DNA of 64,000 bases from Gnetum montanum (Eukaryota; Streptophyta; Gnetopsida; Gnetales; Gnetaceae). The stretch is taken from contig MNCI01015499.1 in assembly GCA_015680685.1 (NCBI GenBank), forward strand, positions 631,503 to 695,502. Reading direction: 5' to 3'. Of the stretch, positions 1 through 10,664 are shown piece by piece. Position 1 is the first letter of the stretch. Each line of letters opens with the position of its first letter. The notes below the pieces were generated by a model. It did no database searches, was not told where the DNA came from, and worked only from the letters and a program-made list of their open reading frames with translations. Position numbers and translations under genes: made by a program.

Positions 1-57
1 CTGTGTACACGGAATTTCGGTCGGTATTTCCAGCTGCTGACGTTTTCCGTCGTTACA
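1..57 (+). mobile_element. R0: 3' end of a family-1 LTR
   Basis: The first 57 bases match the last part of the R3 LTRs: a GTGTACACGGAA block, then TTTTCCGTCGTTACA as the terminus. After position 57 the sequence changes at once to R1 gag read on the minus strand. This is best read as the right end of a family-1 element, or solo LTR, inserted into R1 with the rest of it left of the window. The possible TSD would be TAACC at 58-62, which cannot be confirmed without the left end. Confidence 0.75.
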
Positions 58-3000
58 TAACCTATGTTAGAGTTGTTGCTAAATCTTTACTGTTGGATGT
101 ATGTTTGTCGATAGTCATTTGATCCATAGGGCCCAACAGTTTTATCTCATGCGTAGTTGGTTTATTATTTTTATCTACAACTATTGATCTAGACGTATTA
201 TGCTTTCCGGATGATTCACCCTCCTAGCTTGTGTTGGGTTTATTGTTAGGTGATGTCATGGGTATTGCATTTAGCAGGGTAGGTTTGGGAGCCCCTAAGG
301 CTAGTTGTTGGCGTTCCTTCTCCAGGCGTTCCCGTGTAAGTTTGTCTGCCAAGCGTTCTCATGTGTGGCGTGGGAGTACAGTTGGTTTTGGAACCTCAGG
401 TTGCTTTGGAACCTGTACAACGTATGGAGTAGGGCAGGGTTGCGGTTGGGTGGTTGCATGCAGTTGAGTGTCAGGCTGGCTAGGCATCTTGATGACATAG
501 GGAATCGGTTTATTTTGTGTTTGCGAAGTGGAGGACTGGTGGTCATCAAGACGTTTGGGTGTCCTAACAACATATGGAGTTGGCCTAGCTGGAGGTTGTA
601 CCTCCGCAGTTGCGACCGCAGGTGATACTCGGACGATGTAGGGAGCAGGCTGAATAGGAGGTGTTTGTGTATTTGTGGTAGTAGTGGTGGGAGGTACACG
701 CACCACATATGGTTTTTCACGTGGTGGTATAATAGAAGTTGCTACAGCGGGGGGTATTTGAATGACATAAGGTTTCTGTGGGGAGTATGATGGTTGAGGC
801 ACAAATGTTTGTATAGTGGGAGGAATATACACTACAAATGGTTTCTTAGGCATTTGCTGCTTGTGATCGAAATGGACAGTGTTAACCTTAGGTGTTTTTG
901 GTTCGTTATCGAAGTAGATGGTGTTAATCACATACGGTGCTTCTTTAGTATATAGAGGATCTTTATATACGCCCATGGCCTGGTTTTGTGGTTGGACTGG
1001 GTTGGCTTCATCAAAAGTGATTTAACCTCCGTCGATCATCCGTTGGATGTCTTCTTTTAAGGTGAAACAATAGTCGATGCCATGCTCATTACGTTGATCG
1101 TAATCACAAAAATGGTCCATTCTAAAGCCCTTTGGAATTGGGGGCTCATCTGGCGTTGCCAGGCTTGGGTTTTGCACCAATTGACAGAACTGATCATGTC
1201 TTTGGATCGCTGCAGTGGACAACTATTTATGTTTCATCAGTCCGGCCTTCAAGAGTTGGTCGAACAACTACGCTGGTTTGATGGGCAACGGCATATATTG
1301 AGAAGGATCCTTCCTTTCAAAGTTTCTCGTACGACCCGTGTAGGGTTTTGTGATGCAGATGATTCTGGTGCAGTCGTAGGAGTGGGTTTGGCGTAATTAG
1401 CAGGGGTAGCAGGTGGTTTTCTTTGTTTTCCTGCATTCACTTGTTGTGTTTCTGCTATTGCCGCTATAGTTGTTTTAGCCTTTTCTTTATCTTTCTTATT
1501 GTGTTGGTTTCTAAAAGCTGAGTATGCAGGGTCGTGGCTATTTTGGGCTGCCTCCTCTATGTTCTTGATCTATACAAACACTTGACTAAGAGTGCGTTCA
1601 TTGAGATAATATAGTTTGGACTTGAAAAAATCGTTGACAGCCCCTTTTAGGATGGTGAGGAGATACGTCTCCAGGATTGGCTCGTGGAGCTCATTGAGAG
1701 CAGCACTCCACCGTTGGATGAATTTTTGGACAGGTTCAAGAGGTGCTTGATTAACCTGTATGAGGTTGTCAAGTGTTGCTTAAGGCTTCAAGTTATACTT
1801 GAACCTAGTAATGAATTGGTGTAACAAATTTTCTAGAGAAGATATTGAGTTTCGTGGCAAGGCCCGATACTAATCAAGTGCTCTCCCTGCGAGGGACATG
1901 GGGAACACTCGCAGGATGGCATGTGGCCACACCTATAGTAGCACACATTCTAGTCTAAACATTATAAGGTGAGCATTGGGGTCTGTCTTCCAGTTGTACT
2001 TAGTTAGCATGGGTAAGGAAACACCCTTAGGTAGTGTTAGAGGCAGAACCGAAGAGCTGATAGGGTCATCGTGATAGAAGTCCACTACCTTGAGCTCTCC
2101 GTCGATGGCTATCTTGAGGTGTTTGACCTCGTTAGTTAGCTCTTGCATTAGCTTTTTAACATTAGCCCAGTCTTGGGCACTAGGTAAGATAGTAGGTTGA
2201 GGGTGTTGTACAATATACAAGTTAGATTGTTGGACAATGGGTTAGAAGGAAGAAAGTTGTGTGATTGGAGGCTGTGTTTGTGGAACATTTGTAGTGGGTG
2301 GTACTAGGGGTGGCACATTGTAGGCAAGGGGTTGCTGTTGTTGTTATGGTTGTCCTTGAGGGATGTTAGCTGGTAAAACTGTGTGAGGCGGTATGTTATA
2401 GTGAGGGAGTTGATGCGGTTAAGCACCAATCGCTGCCCATTGCCCAGTCACGCTTTGTGTAGGGGCACTCTGAACTTGTTGAGTTACAATTGTAAAGGAT
2501 GTCCCTTGGGTTTGGATCCGCGGTATATAATGAGCGGATGTAGAATCCGGTATGACATGTGGCATCCCAATCACTCGGGGAGGGAAGGTTGCTCCTACAT
2601 TATTTTGAGGAGGTTGTATTTGCAAGAATGGGGATATTGTTGCAATGGGGGGAATAGCAAGGGGAAGTGTGTTGAGTTCCGGATCAATTACAGGAGGAAT
2701 ATGGATAAGGGTGGATGATTCTTGTTGAGGTATCTATGCTTGGGTGAATTTAAATGGTTGGAGGTACATAGCTTCCCCTATGGCTAGATGAAACAATAGG
2801 TTTGCATAGGTTTGTGGACTAAGAGTATGGTACGAATCTTCATGCTCGGACTGAGCTGCAAAGTCATCCTCCTCTTCCAATTGAGGATTTACCGTAGGCT
2901 GGTCTAGAGATTGACTCCTTTGTAGGAGGAGTTGTGAGATGAGCTTAGAGTAATACTCTAGGGGAGGGATTATATCGTACGGGGATGGGATGAACTCATG

Positions 3001-3249
3001 TCCTCCCCTATGAAAGAGTTCATATTGTCTCTTAACCTCCATTTCAGTTTGATCCACGGTGAGGCTGGCTTGTATTTTTATGCATATGAAATTGTATTAC
3101 TCCTGAGTTATAATGTTAAATGATGGGTTCTTCCCTTGCAATCTGAGAGACCGATGAGGCCCTACCACGGGTTGTACTATGGGTTGTTGAACGGCCATGG
3201 GGCCTACGATATCTGTGATAGGCATGATGAACGGTTGTGAATACAACAT
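58..3249 (-). pseudogene. gag: R1 gag pseudogene
   Basis: This is the retrotransposon capsid/nucleocapsid polyprotein, which packages element RNA in cytoplasmic particles. The start was chosen at the ATG at 3249, where the protein begins to match R7 gag (a PHRSLRLQG motif soon follows). Segments in order are an N-terminal region with a KRQYELFHRGGHEFIPSPYD motif (about 3030-2970), a proline/glutamine-rich linker, the start of the capsid domain with VDFYHDDPI (about 2080), a knuckle-like C...H...C motif (about 1105) and the repeated V-P linker (976-359). Several in-frame stops and a frameshift near 1300-1340 break it. The knuckle has lost one His (CDYD instead of CDYH in R7). The identification of gag is secure and the protein is non-functional. 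Confidence 0.85.
359..976 (-). repeat. Tandem YVVRVPP-type motif array in the R1 gag linker
   Basis: The translated linker between the gag knuckle and protease contains about eight spaced copies of a motif of the form P-(Y/F)-(V/I)-V-x-(V/I)-P, for example PFVVYIPP, PYVIQIPP, PYVVRVPP, PYIVRVSP and PYVVQVPK. Spacers are 12-25 residues rich in P, T and Q. R7, R3 and R6 carry the same array at the same place, with different spacers. It looks like a repeated short linear or beta-strand motif; its function is unknown. Confidence 0.7.
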
Positions 3250-3269
3250 GGTGGAAGGGATATGAAACC

Positions 3270-3955
3270 GGTATACTTAGTACAGCGTACACCTACGTTC
3301 ACTATGTACAGCGTATAGACTAGATCTCAGCGTATAGGCTTCAACGATCAACGTATAGTGACAGTGTACAGGTATACGTTAAAACTTGTAGGCAGAGTAG
3401 CGTACAGGTCTACTAAGCAGCGTAGACAGAGCCTATAGCATACAGCGTAGACTGGGCAGCGTGTAGATAAAGTTTACGACGCACAACGTACAGGTAGGCC
3501 AAGTAACATAGACAAAGTCTACAGTGTACAGTGTAGACTGGGCAGCGTGTAAATAGAGTCTACAGCGTACAACGTACAGGTAGGCCGAGCAGTGTAGATA
3601 GAGTCTACATCGTACAACATAGAGGTTTGCTGAACAACGTGGACAGAGTCTATAGCATACAACGTAGATTGGGTAGTGTGTAGACAGAGTTTACGGTGTA
3701 TAGCGTACAGGTAGGCCGAGCAGCGTAGACAGAGTCTACAGCATACAGCGTAGACTGGGCAGCGTGTAGACAGAGTCTATGGCATACAACATATAGGTAG
3801 GCTGAGCAGCGTAGACAGAGTCTACAGCATACAACTTAGAGGTCTGCTGAACAGCGTAGATAGAGTCTATAGCATACAATGTAGAGATCTGCTAAGCAAC
3901 GTAGACATAGTCTGTAGCGTACTACGTAGACTGAGCAGCATGTAGATGCTGGGAA
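3270..3955 (-). repeat. Tandem-repeat leader of R1
   Basis: Between the primer-binding site and gag there is an irregular array of units of roughly 38-44 bp. They are built from GTAGACAGAGTCTACAGC-like and ACAGCGTACAGGTAGGC-like pieces. R7 has an equivalent and more regular 38-bp array at the same place. No ORF runs through it. It would lie in the 5' untranslated leader of the genomic RNA. Confidence 0.7.
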
Positions 3956-4028
3956 TTCTGTAGAACGGGGCCAGATCCTGGAATTTCATAGTTGGGGTAT
4001 GAGATCACAGTAAGTTTAAGTAGTTTGA

Positions 4029-4047
4029 GGCCCTCCTTCTAGCGCCA
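4029..4047 (-). other. R1 primer-binding site
   Basis: On the minus strand, TGGCGCTAGAAGGAGGGCC begins 5 bases inside the LTR end. It starts with TGG, as expected for pairing with a tRNA 3' CCA. The same 17-base core follows the LTRs of R3, R6 and R7. The tRNA donor was not identified. Confidence 0.75.
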
Positions 4048-4052
4048 TTTTC

Positions 4053-5425
4053 TGTACCATCCAAAATCGTCAATCTTCGGCTAGAATGAAAAAAAAACCA
4101 GGAGATCCCCGGATAAGCATAGAAGACCCTACCTTCGCTTGAGGGCAAGCTGGAATTAATGAAGGTAGAGTACCTTGGGTGGTCCACACGCAAATCAGAC
4201 AAGGATCTCCCCAACGTATGCCAATACGCAATACGCTGGGTTTAACGTAAACACCATAACTAATGTAAAATGAAGCGTAAACGTGCAGGAATGTAAACAA
4301 TAAGCATGAAATAATGAATGAAAAACTATAACAAGTCTTAGCAACAAAAATGCGGTAATATTATTACGAAACTAAAAGTTACAATGCACCGGTCTAATGC
4401 AGTTGTGAATCTGACACAAGGCGGACAAAGAGCCCCGATGGATGCGTAGGGACGATTGTGTGCTAGTTTAAACTATAGGCACAGCATGAAGGCTGTACAC
4501 TTAGCGTGCAAGGTTAAGGTCCAGCGTATAGGGTTTTTGCTTTGCTCTTTAGTTCCTCAGCGTCTTTGGTTCTTTTTCTTGTCTCTAGTTTGCTCAAAAT
4601 TGCCAACCCTGATCTAGTGAAAAATTAGGATTTTTATACAAGTTTAGATGCTAAATTCAGGTCTAAGAGGGGATGATTAGCTGTGGAGTGCTAGACTCTC
4701 GGGTCAGGTGACATGTGGCACATTGATTGAGTGTGAAAGAATGAAATTTTACAAGTGTACAGCATGCTGCACGCCAGCATATACTGCTGTACGCTAGTGT
4801 ATACATGCTGGACATATGACCTCGGCGTACAAACTTGATCAAAACGAAAGAAGTCGTTTGACCTTCAGATTTGAATTCAGATGTCATGAGAGTGCTGCCT
4901 ATGGATGTTTAGCTTGGTTGACCTTGATCTGACACGATTCTAGAGAGCTTTGATTGGTATACGTTGTGCTACACGCTGGGCATACACGTTGTACATGCTG
5001 GGCATATACGCTGAGCGTACACGTTGCATCTGCTAGGCGTGTACATTGGGCGCACATGTTGTACATGCTCAGCGTATGAACTCCAAAATGCATAATCATA
5101 CCTGATGATTGCTCTATTCGTGTGAGTTGATACTTTGCACAAAATCTTGCTCTAAAGTGTTGTTTCCATGTTGTCTTCGGGGTTGCATGTCGGGTGTATA
5201 CGTCAGTCATACATGCTAAGCGTACATGTGAGGCGTGTACACTGGGCATATATGCTGGGAATGCATGCTGGGGGTATACGTCGGGCGTATACCTCAGTCA
5301 TTTATGTCAAGTGTATACGTGAGGCATGTACGCTGGGAATGTATGCTGGGCGTATACGCTGTGAAATGTATGCTGGGCGTATACGCTGGGAATGCATACT
5401 TAGTGAGGACTAAGTATCTTGAGCT
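4053..5425 (-). repeat. R1 5' LTR, truncated
   Basis: The inner end is marked by TACA at 4053-4056 (complement), a 5-base spacer and the primer-binding site. A minus-strand TATA box, TATAAAAAT, lies at 4631-4639. The block CTTGTCTGATTTGCGTGTGG near 4200 matches the R2 and R7 LTRs. The outer part (about 5160-5415) is an array of CGTATACGCTGGG-like short repeats. The outermost roughly 180 bp expected from R7 are missing after the ambiguous base at 5426. Confidence 0.75.
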
Positions 5426-5578
5426 NTTGTCTTCTAGTTTATTATAAATATTCTTCTATTTTACAATTATTAGTGAAAGAGAGATAGATGAGTAAGAACG
5501 ATAGCTCTTGTACATGTGAAGAGTTGAGTAATAGAGAGTGTGTAAGCACATTGAGTGAGTGCAATTGGTGATTGCAGC
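5426..5578. other. Unassigned flank with an ambiguous base and the R2 target site
   Basis: This stretch starts at the N (5426) and ends with GCAGC (5574-5578), the left TSD of the solo LTR. Joined to 6890-6951 it would form the locus before the R2 and R3 insertions. It contains TATAAATA near 5445 and purine-rich GAGAGAGAT-type sequence, so it might be the promoter end of an older LTR. I recognise no gene. Confidence 0.3.
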
Positions 5579-5612
5579 TGAAACACCACAAAAATCTTTC
5601 AAGGGTTGTGCC

Positions 5613-5833
5613 AGCGTCTACGCCCAGCGTACACGCCCAGCGTCTACGCCCAGCGTTCACGGCCAGCGTACACGCCCAGCATCTACGCCCAGCGTCTACG
5701 TCCAGCGTTCACGCCCAGCGTACACGCCCAGCGTACACACCCAGCGTTCACGACCAGCGTTCACGCCCAGCGTCTACGCCCAACGTCTATGCCCAGCGTT
5801 CACGCCTGGCGTTCACGCTCAGTGTCTACGCCC
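5613..5833 (+). repeat. 13-bp tandem array, 17 copies, in the R2 LTR
   Basis: Seventeen consecutive 13-bp units of the form AGCGTnnACGCCC run without a length change. The two variable bases are mostly CT, AC or TC. Each unit holds a dyad-symmetric GCGTnnACGC core. Similar but spaced copies continue at about 5948-6075. The array lies in U3, upstream of the TATA box. Because 13 is not a multiple of three, all three forward frames stay open. Confidence 0.9.
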
Positions 5834-6146
5834 AGCTCAGTGTACACGCTCAAGTATGGCAGGGGCACACGCTCGACGACAGGATTCCCAATGGCAACAT
5901 GAAGGTGACGGCAAAGAGCAAGGATTGAAGCAAGTGGACACCCGTCGGTCTCCACGCCCGACGTATACGCCCAGCGTGTACGCCCAGCGTACACGCCAGC
6001 TTGTAAATGTTTACGCTCAGCGTTTACGCCCAGCGTACACGCCAACTTGTAATGTATACGTCCAGCGTGTACCAAGTTTCTAAATTGTAACGCCTGGTCT
6101 GTACGCCACGTGTCTCCCTATCCGCTTTTCCCGGTAACCCTACCCC

Positions 6147-6155
6147 TATAAATAG
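6147..6155 (+). promoter_or_regulatory. R2 LTR TATA box
   Basis: TATAAATAG sits downstream of the tandem arrays and about 730 bp from the LTR end. This is a normal position for the U3/R boundary promoter of a long plant LTR. Confidence 0.6.
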
Positions 6156-6884
6156 CCCAATTTTCCACGTTTACCGGGTCCGCGAAAATTTACCAGAGCC
6201 GACCCAGAGCAATTACGCTGCTGAAACCCTCACACGCTCACGCTTATGCTGGAAGCCCTGCACGCTGCACGCTGAACACAGTCCGCACTTCGCCCACCGT
6301 GTCTGCCAGCTGCGTCCTTCCTGTCCACCGGGGCTTTACGTCCGCCTTGTGTCCCTACACAACTGCGTTAGACCGGTGCACAACATTTTAACTCTATAAT
6401 CCATTGTTTACGTTTATTGCAAGTTCTTTTATAGTTTTATATCAATTTGGCCCACTCCTCGTGCACGCTCGCTTGCATTTTCGCTCCATCCCCGTTTGTA
6501 TACGCTCGCTGTTCACGTCGTCTTCCTGTTTACGCCCTACATCCATTCACTGTTTACGCTGTCACGCCTATACGCTCACGCTGTGCTCATTTCAGTTTAC
6601 GCCGTCACCCCCGTACGCTCACGCTGTGTTCACTTCTGTTTACGCTATTTACGCCGTGCACGCCTGATTCATTGTTTACGCCCCGTTCACATATAACCTG
6701 GCGTATAACGCTTCGGCGGCGCTCGGGGAAGTCCTTGTTTGATCCGTGTGGGGACCATCCAAGGCACTCTGCCTTCGCCCACTCCAGCTCGCCCTCAAGC
6801 GGAGGCAGGGTCAACTGTGCTCGCCCGCATCTCTTTCGGTGTTCGTCACGTTCCAGCCTTACACCGACGATTTCGGTCGGCACA

Positions 6885-6951
6885 GCAGCTCCAAGGTCAA
6901 CTTGTGGTGTGTTGAACTATCTGTTCTATTCTCTTGTATCTTACTTGTTAG
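6885..6951. other. Short flank between R2 and R3
   Basis: GCAGC at 6885-6889 is the right TSD of R2. GTTAG at 6947-6951 is the left target site of R3, compared with ATTAG after its 3' LTR. The 57 bases between show no gene. Confidence 0.6.
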
Positions 6952-8268
6952 TGAAACACCGTGAAAATTTTGAAGCCTCAACGGTTCAGCAAAATCTTGC
7001 AACTCAAGTAAGGATTTGCAACAAGTCACAACTCAACAAATTCCCTTTTTGGCTAAGGGTCTGTTACGCTGCACTATGCAATGCAGTGTAATAGACTCTA
7101 GAGGACAGAACAAGACAAGTGGCGCACAATGACAAGCCTTCAACTTCGCGAGTTGGCTGTGTTTCAAAAATCTTAACTTTTAGCATATTATGCCACGTTA
7201 CGCAACACTGCGTAATGTATCTTTACGCAGCATAATGTAAGAAGATAGTCCATCTAGTCGCAACAATGGAGATAGCAAAATTCGAGACCTCAATGTATCA
7301 TGATGCAGTGTAATACAAGCAACAATAGAGATAGGAACATTCAGGCATCAACAGTTCATATGTCACAATACGCTCTCTAGCATATTACAGTGTAACCGCA
7401 GAATAGTTTGTTGTCAAAGCTCCAACAAAAGTAGATTACGACACATTACACTTTAGAGCATAATGCAGTGTAGCACTGCAAGCTTCAAACACAAACACAT
7501 CAAGTCAATGGCATTTTGTAGGTTCAGGACATGCATCATCTAAACCGCGTTTTTCTCCTGACCCTAACCTTATAAATACTCCAGTTGACAATGATCAAAG
7601 GGTTGGCAAAAATTTCTCTCAATTGGCAAGTTTTCTCCGTGAGCAATTTTCTTTCATTGGCAATTGTTGACAACTTTTGGCAAAGATTGACAAGAAAGCA
7701 AAAGAGGATTAGCGATTGTAAGAACATTGAAGGCGATTGGCAAGAATCTTTGATCAGAAACAGCCAGTTAATGGATATTTTGCTTCAGGTTTGACTCCCT
7801 TACACCTAGATTGGCTAGAACAAGGTAGATCAACCTTTACTTGTTTTATCTTTAAATAACTTTCCTGTTGTTGGCACGTGCTTTGTCTAAATCGAAGTCT
7901 GCTTGTAATCATTGTATCCAACATACTTTGTTTATAAGTTAAATCCCAGATCTCGGGATTGCACACTCTCTAAATCCGGTTTCTCTTGTCCTATCTATAT
8001 AGATTTTGCAATGGCTTTGAATCATTCACATCGCTTTCAATTACCTTTGAGATTAACGATATTATATCTCCTCATTGAAATCGCCATTTTGCCATCTGAT
8101 TATTACAAAATTTTATTGATTAAGTAAGTCCCTGTCTGATCGACAAGACCATTCAAGGCACCTTAGATTCATCTTCTCCAGCATGGCCCTTGCACGAATC
8201 TGGGGTTGAAACTCTGTACACGGAACTCTGCTCGGTGTTTCCAGCAACTGACATTTTCCATCATTACA
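6952..8268 (+). repeat. R3 5' LTR
   Basis: It starts TGAAACACCGTGAAAATTTT and ends CATCATTACA. Compared with the 3' LTR it lacks about 215 bp (equivalent to roughly 22600-22815), lost between CCTCAATG and CATGATGCA near 7295. It holds several imperfect palindromes, such as ATTACGC...GTGTAAT-type hairpins near 7065, 7190 and 7440. Confidence 0.9.
7571..7578 (+). promoter_or_regulatory. R3 5' LTR TATA box
   Basis: TATAAATA, conserved in the 3' LTR at 23094-23101 and in the R6 LTR at 39713-39720. It is the likely core promoter for gag-pol RNA. Confidence 0.65.
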
Positions 8269-8274
8269 ATTTTC

Positions 8275-8293
8275 TAGTGCTAGAAGGAGGGCC
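8275..8293 (+). other. R3 primer-binding site and following leader
   Basis: TAGTGCTAGAAGGAGGGCC starts six bases after the LTR. The second base is A where R6 has TGG, probably a mutation. The leader from 8294 to 8523 is non-coding and lines up with the R6 leader (both contain a GTCCTGTAAGCTGTCTATA-like block), which places R3 and R6 in one family. Confidence 0.7.
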
Positions 8294-8523
8294 TTCACAT
8301 CCGATCTATACTTTACAGGTAGTCCTGTAAGCTGTCTATACCCATTGTCGATCGACATAAATGTAATACCTCTGTGGTTGTTTACGAGATTATGTGGTGC
8401 AGATCGGTCGCTTCGACGATTCCTTTGGAATCCTACAGGGTAGAAAGCCCGATTATTACATTAGTTTGCCTTTGCCCTTACAATCTTTATCCTTGTCATC
8501 ATTACTCTCAAACCGCATAGAGA

Positions 8524-10664
8524 ATGGCTGCATCAACCATCGTTGTTGACATTGCTAACCTCAAGAATCCTTGGACTCTGCAAGTCACCTCTCCTATGGT
8601 CAAGCTGCAAACTAGTTCGGTGTGACCACACTGCTCCCTCAGGCTTCAAAACAAAGAGCCTGAGGGACATGCTCAGTGCAGGGAACATTAGAATTTTCTC
8701 TGTGCTAAACTTGCAGCAAACCTGCCCATGTATCCACAAGAACTCAAAGAAAAACAAGAATACGAGTTCATATATTGCAATGGGAAGGAATTTATTCCTT
8801 TGCCCCTATGCCGCCACCTAGCGTGGCTCCTTCTATCGTTCCACAAATGATCTCTTCGTCTACGCGTTTGGATCAAGCCTTATAGCTTATTGAGACCCTT
8901 GCAGAGGAAGTTAAATGCCTCAAGGCTGCTGGTTTTGACATAGTACAAGTCATGGATTTTTACCATGAGGATCCTATTAATCCGGTAGTGCCTGTTTTAT
9001 CGTTACCTCCTGGGATGTCACTCCCCCATTTTACAAAATATAATGGGGAAGGCACTCCCAACCCCCATTTAGTTACTTTTAGTTCAGAGTCATTGTTATT
9101 GCAACAATGGCCACATACTATCATCCATGTCTTTGCCATGTCTCTAACGGGTAAAGCTTTAGACTGGTATCGAGCACTCCCACGTGCTTCCATCTCAACT
9201 TTGGAAGAGCTGTCAACTCAATTCATGACTCATTTCAAGTACAACCTGAAACCAGAAGTCATGTTGGACCAGCTCATGGGAGTCAAGCAAGACCCGCTCG
9301 AATCGGTTCAAAAGTTTATACAGCGGTGGAGCGCCACCTTGAACGAAATCCGTGAACCCATCGCAGAGGCCCATCTATTGGCAATTTTCAAGGGGGAAAT
9401 TAATAACTTTATCAAGTCTAAGTTATATTACCTCACTCCCCGCTCCCTCAACCAAGCCTTTGCTCAGACTAAGAACATCCAAGATGCAGCAGAGGCTAGC
9501 AAAGATTCGGCGTATGTGGTCTACAAAAATGCCCACAAGGGTAAGGACAAAGGAAAAACTATGACAATGACAGTAGCAACGGTTGTCGAGGGGGTCAAGA
9601 AAAGAAACAACAATAAAACATCTATGGAGCCTACTGAGCCCACAACTAGCTCATACAATGCCAATCAAGAAACTCCTTCTGCCCCTGAAGCACCTCCACA
9701 ACCAAGGCCTAAATTTGAGAGTAAGGATCGCTCAAATTACACGGCTCTACTTGTAAAGCCTTCAGAACTTCTAAAGAAATTATTGGGAATTGGCCACATT
9801 TGACACAAGAAGGTGTCTAAGGAGGCTCTGAAATGCCATAGGCACCATTGTGAGCTACTCAAGAACCCCTCCTTGACCCAACCTAACGAACCGCTAGTTC
9901 CCAAGAACTTTAGGCTGGACCGATTTTGCGACTACCACCAATTGTGTGGTCATGACACAGATTACTACTGGGCGTTGAAAGATGACATTCAACGTATGAT
10001 CAATCAAGATGACCTGATCCTAGATAGCAGTAATCCAGTCTGTCCGGAAAACCAACCCATGCATGTGTACCAAGACCTGTTAAACACAAATAACGCAAGG
10101 TACACTATCAACATAGTGGGTACAGAGGGCGATGACCAGGCACAGCCAAAGCAACCCTTTGTGTTGCATGTGCCTCCTTGCTTGCCTCAGATAACAAGCT
10201 CTTCAACATCAACAGGTGTGGCTCAACGACAACCTTTCTTCCTTCAAGTCCTGTCTCCTACCTTTGTTCCACATCCCACTATCGGTAAAGACACGGCCCA
10301 GCCCGCGCCCACACCTAGGGCATCCTTTTTCATCAGGGTGCCAAAGTCGTCAATTGCTCCTGCTATGCAGGAGCAAATCTCTAAGTCAACGCCCCAATCA
10401 CAACCTAACAGGAAAGGAGAAGGGCATATGACGGGTAACACAGCCAAGGACCGACTCACACTGGGGCTTCCCAAGCCTACACCCCTCGCCTTGGGGTCCT
10501 TGGCCCCATCTTCTGAAAGAGACGACACTATGCAAACATGGCCACCTTCTCCCAACCTAAGAAAATTCAACCCTCAACCAGAAGCTTCTCCACCCCAAGA
10601 AATCCATCTCCTGGGACGAATGGAAGAAGAGAAGGGTAACAAACAACCATGGTTTTATGTTTGA
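8524..10664 (+). pseudogene. gag: R3 gag pseudogene
   Basis: This is the capsid/nucleocapsid polyprotein. The ATG at 8524 was chosen because the product starts like R6 gag. The N-terminal part is broken by a stop and frame changes (8524-8850). From about 8820 to 10664 one frame holds the rest, with stops at about 8881 and at 9801. The capsid (retrotrans_gag-type) domain spans about 8950-9420 with the MSLTGKALDWYRALPRASIS motif and a YNLKP...QKFIQRW stretch. The C...H...C knuckle near 9930-9970 reads CDYHQLCGHDTDYY, so its last Cys is now Tyr. Then follows a shortened V-P motif linker. Protease is in another frame, beyond an odd inverted repeat. Confidence 0.9.

Larger units (their letters stand above)
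58..5425 (-). mobile_element. R1: 5' half of a family-2 Tat/Ogre-like retrotransposon
   Basis: Read on the minus strand, this element has a 5' LTR (5425-4053), a primer-binding site (4047-4029), a tandem-repeat leader (about 3955-3270) and gag (from 3249). It is then cut by R0. Gag and LTR are clearly related to R7, so both belong to one family. Protease and pol would lie left of the window. The LTR is truncated at its outer end exactly where the assembly has an ambiguous base (5426). Confidence 0.85.
5579..6884 (+). mobile_element. R2: solo family-2 LTR with perfect TSD
   Basis: It begins TGAAACACCACAAAA and ends CGGTCGGCACA, and is flanked on both sides by GCAGC (5574-5578 and 6885-6889). 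No internal element sequence follows, so this is a solo LTR left by recombination between two LTRs. It contains a 13-bp tandem array, a TATA box (6147-6155), and the CCTTGTTTGATCCGTGTGG and CTCGCCCTCAAGCGGAGG blocks shared with the R1 and R7 LTRs. Long overlapping ORFs within it are low-complexity artefacts. Confidence 0.9.

Noticed and set aside
301-720. Minus- and plus-strand ORFs overlapping the V-P motif array
   Set aside because: Other-frame shadows of the R1 gag linker, whose frame is fixed by homology to R7.
5559-6083. Three long overlapping forward ORFs with RPAYTPSVHAQR-type repeats
   Set aside because: They translate the 13-bp tandem array in all three frames and start inside an LTR. 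No protein is supported.
7000-7520. microRNA-type hairpin genes in the R3 LTR palindromes
   Set aside because: The palindromes are short, imperfect and repeated in all LTRs; no single long precursor-like foldback is evident without folding tools.
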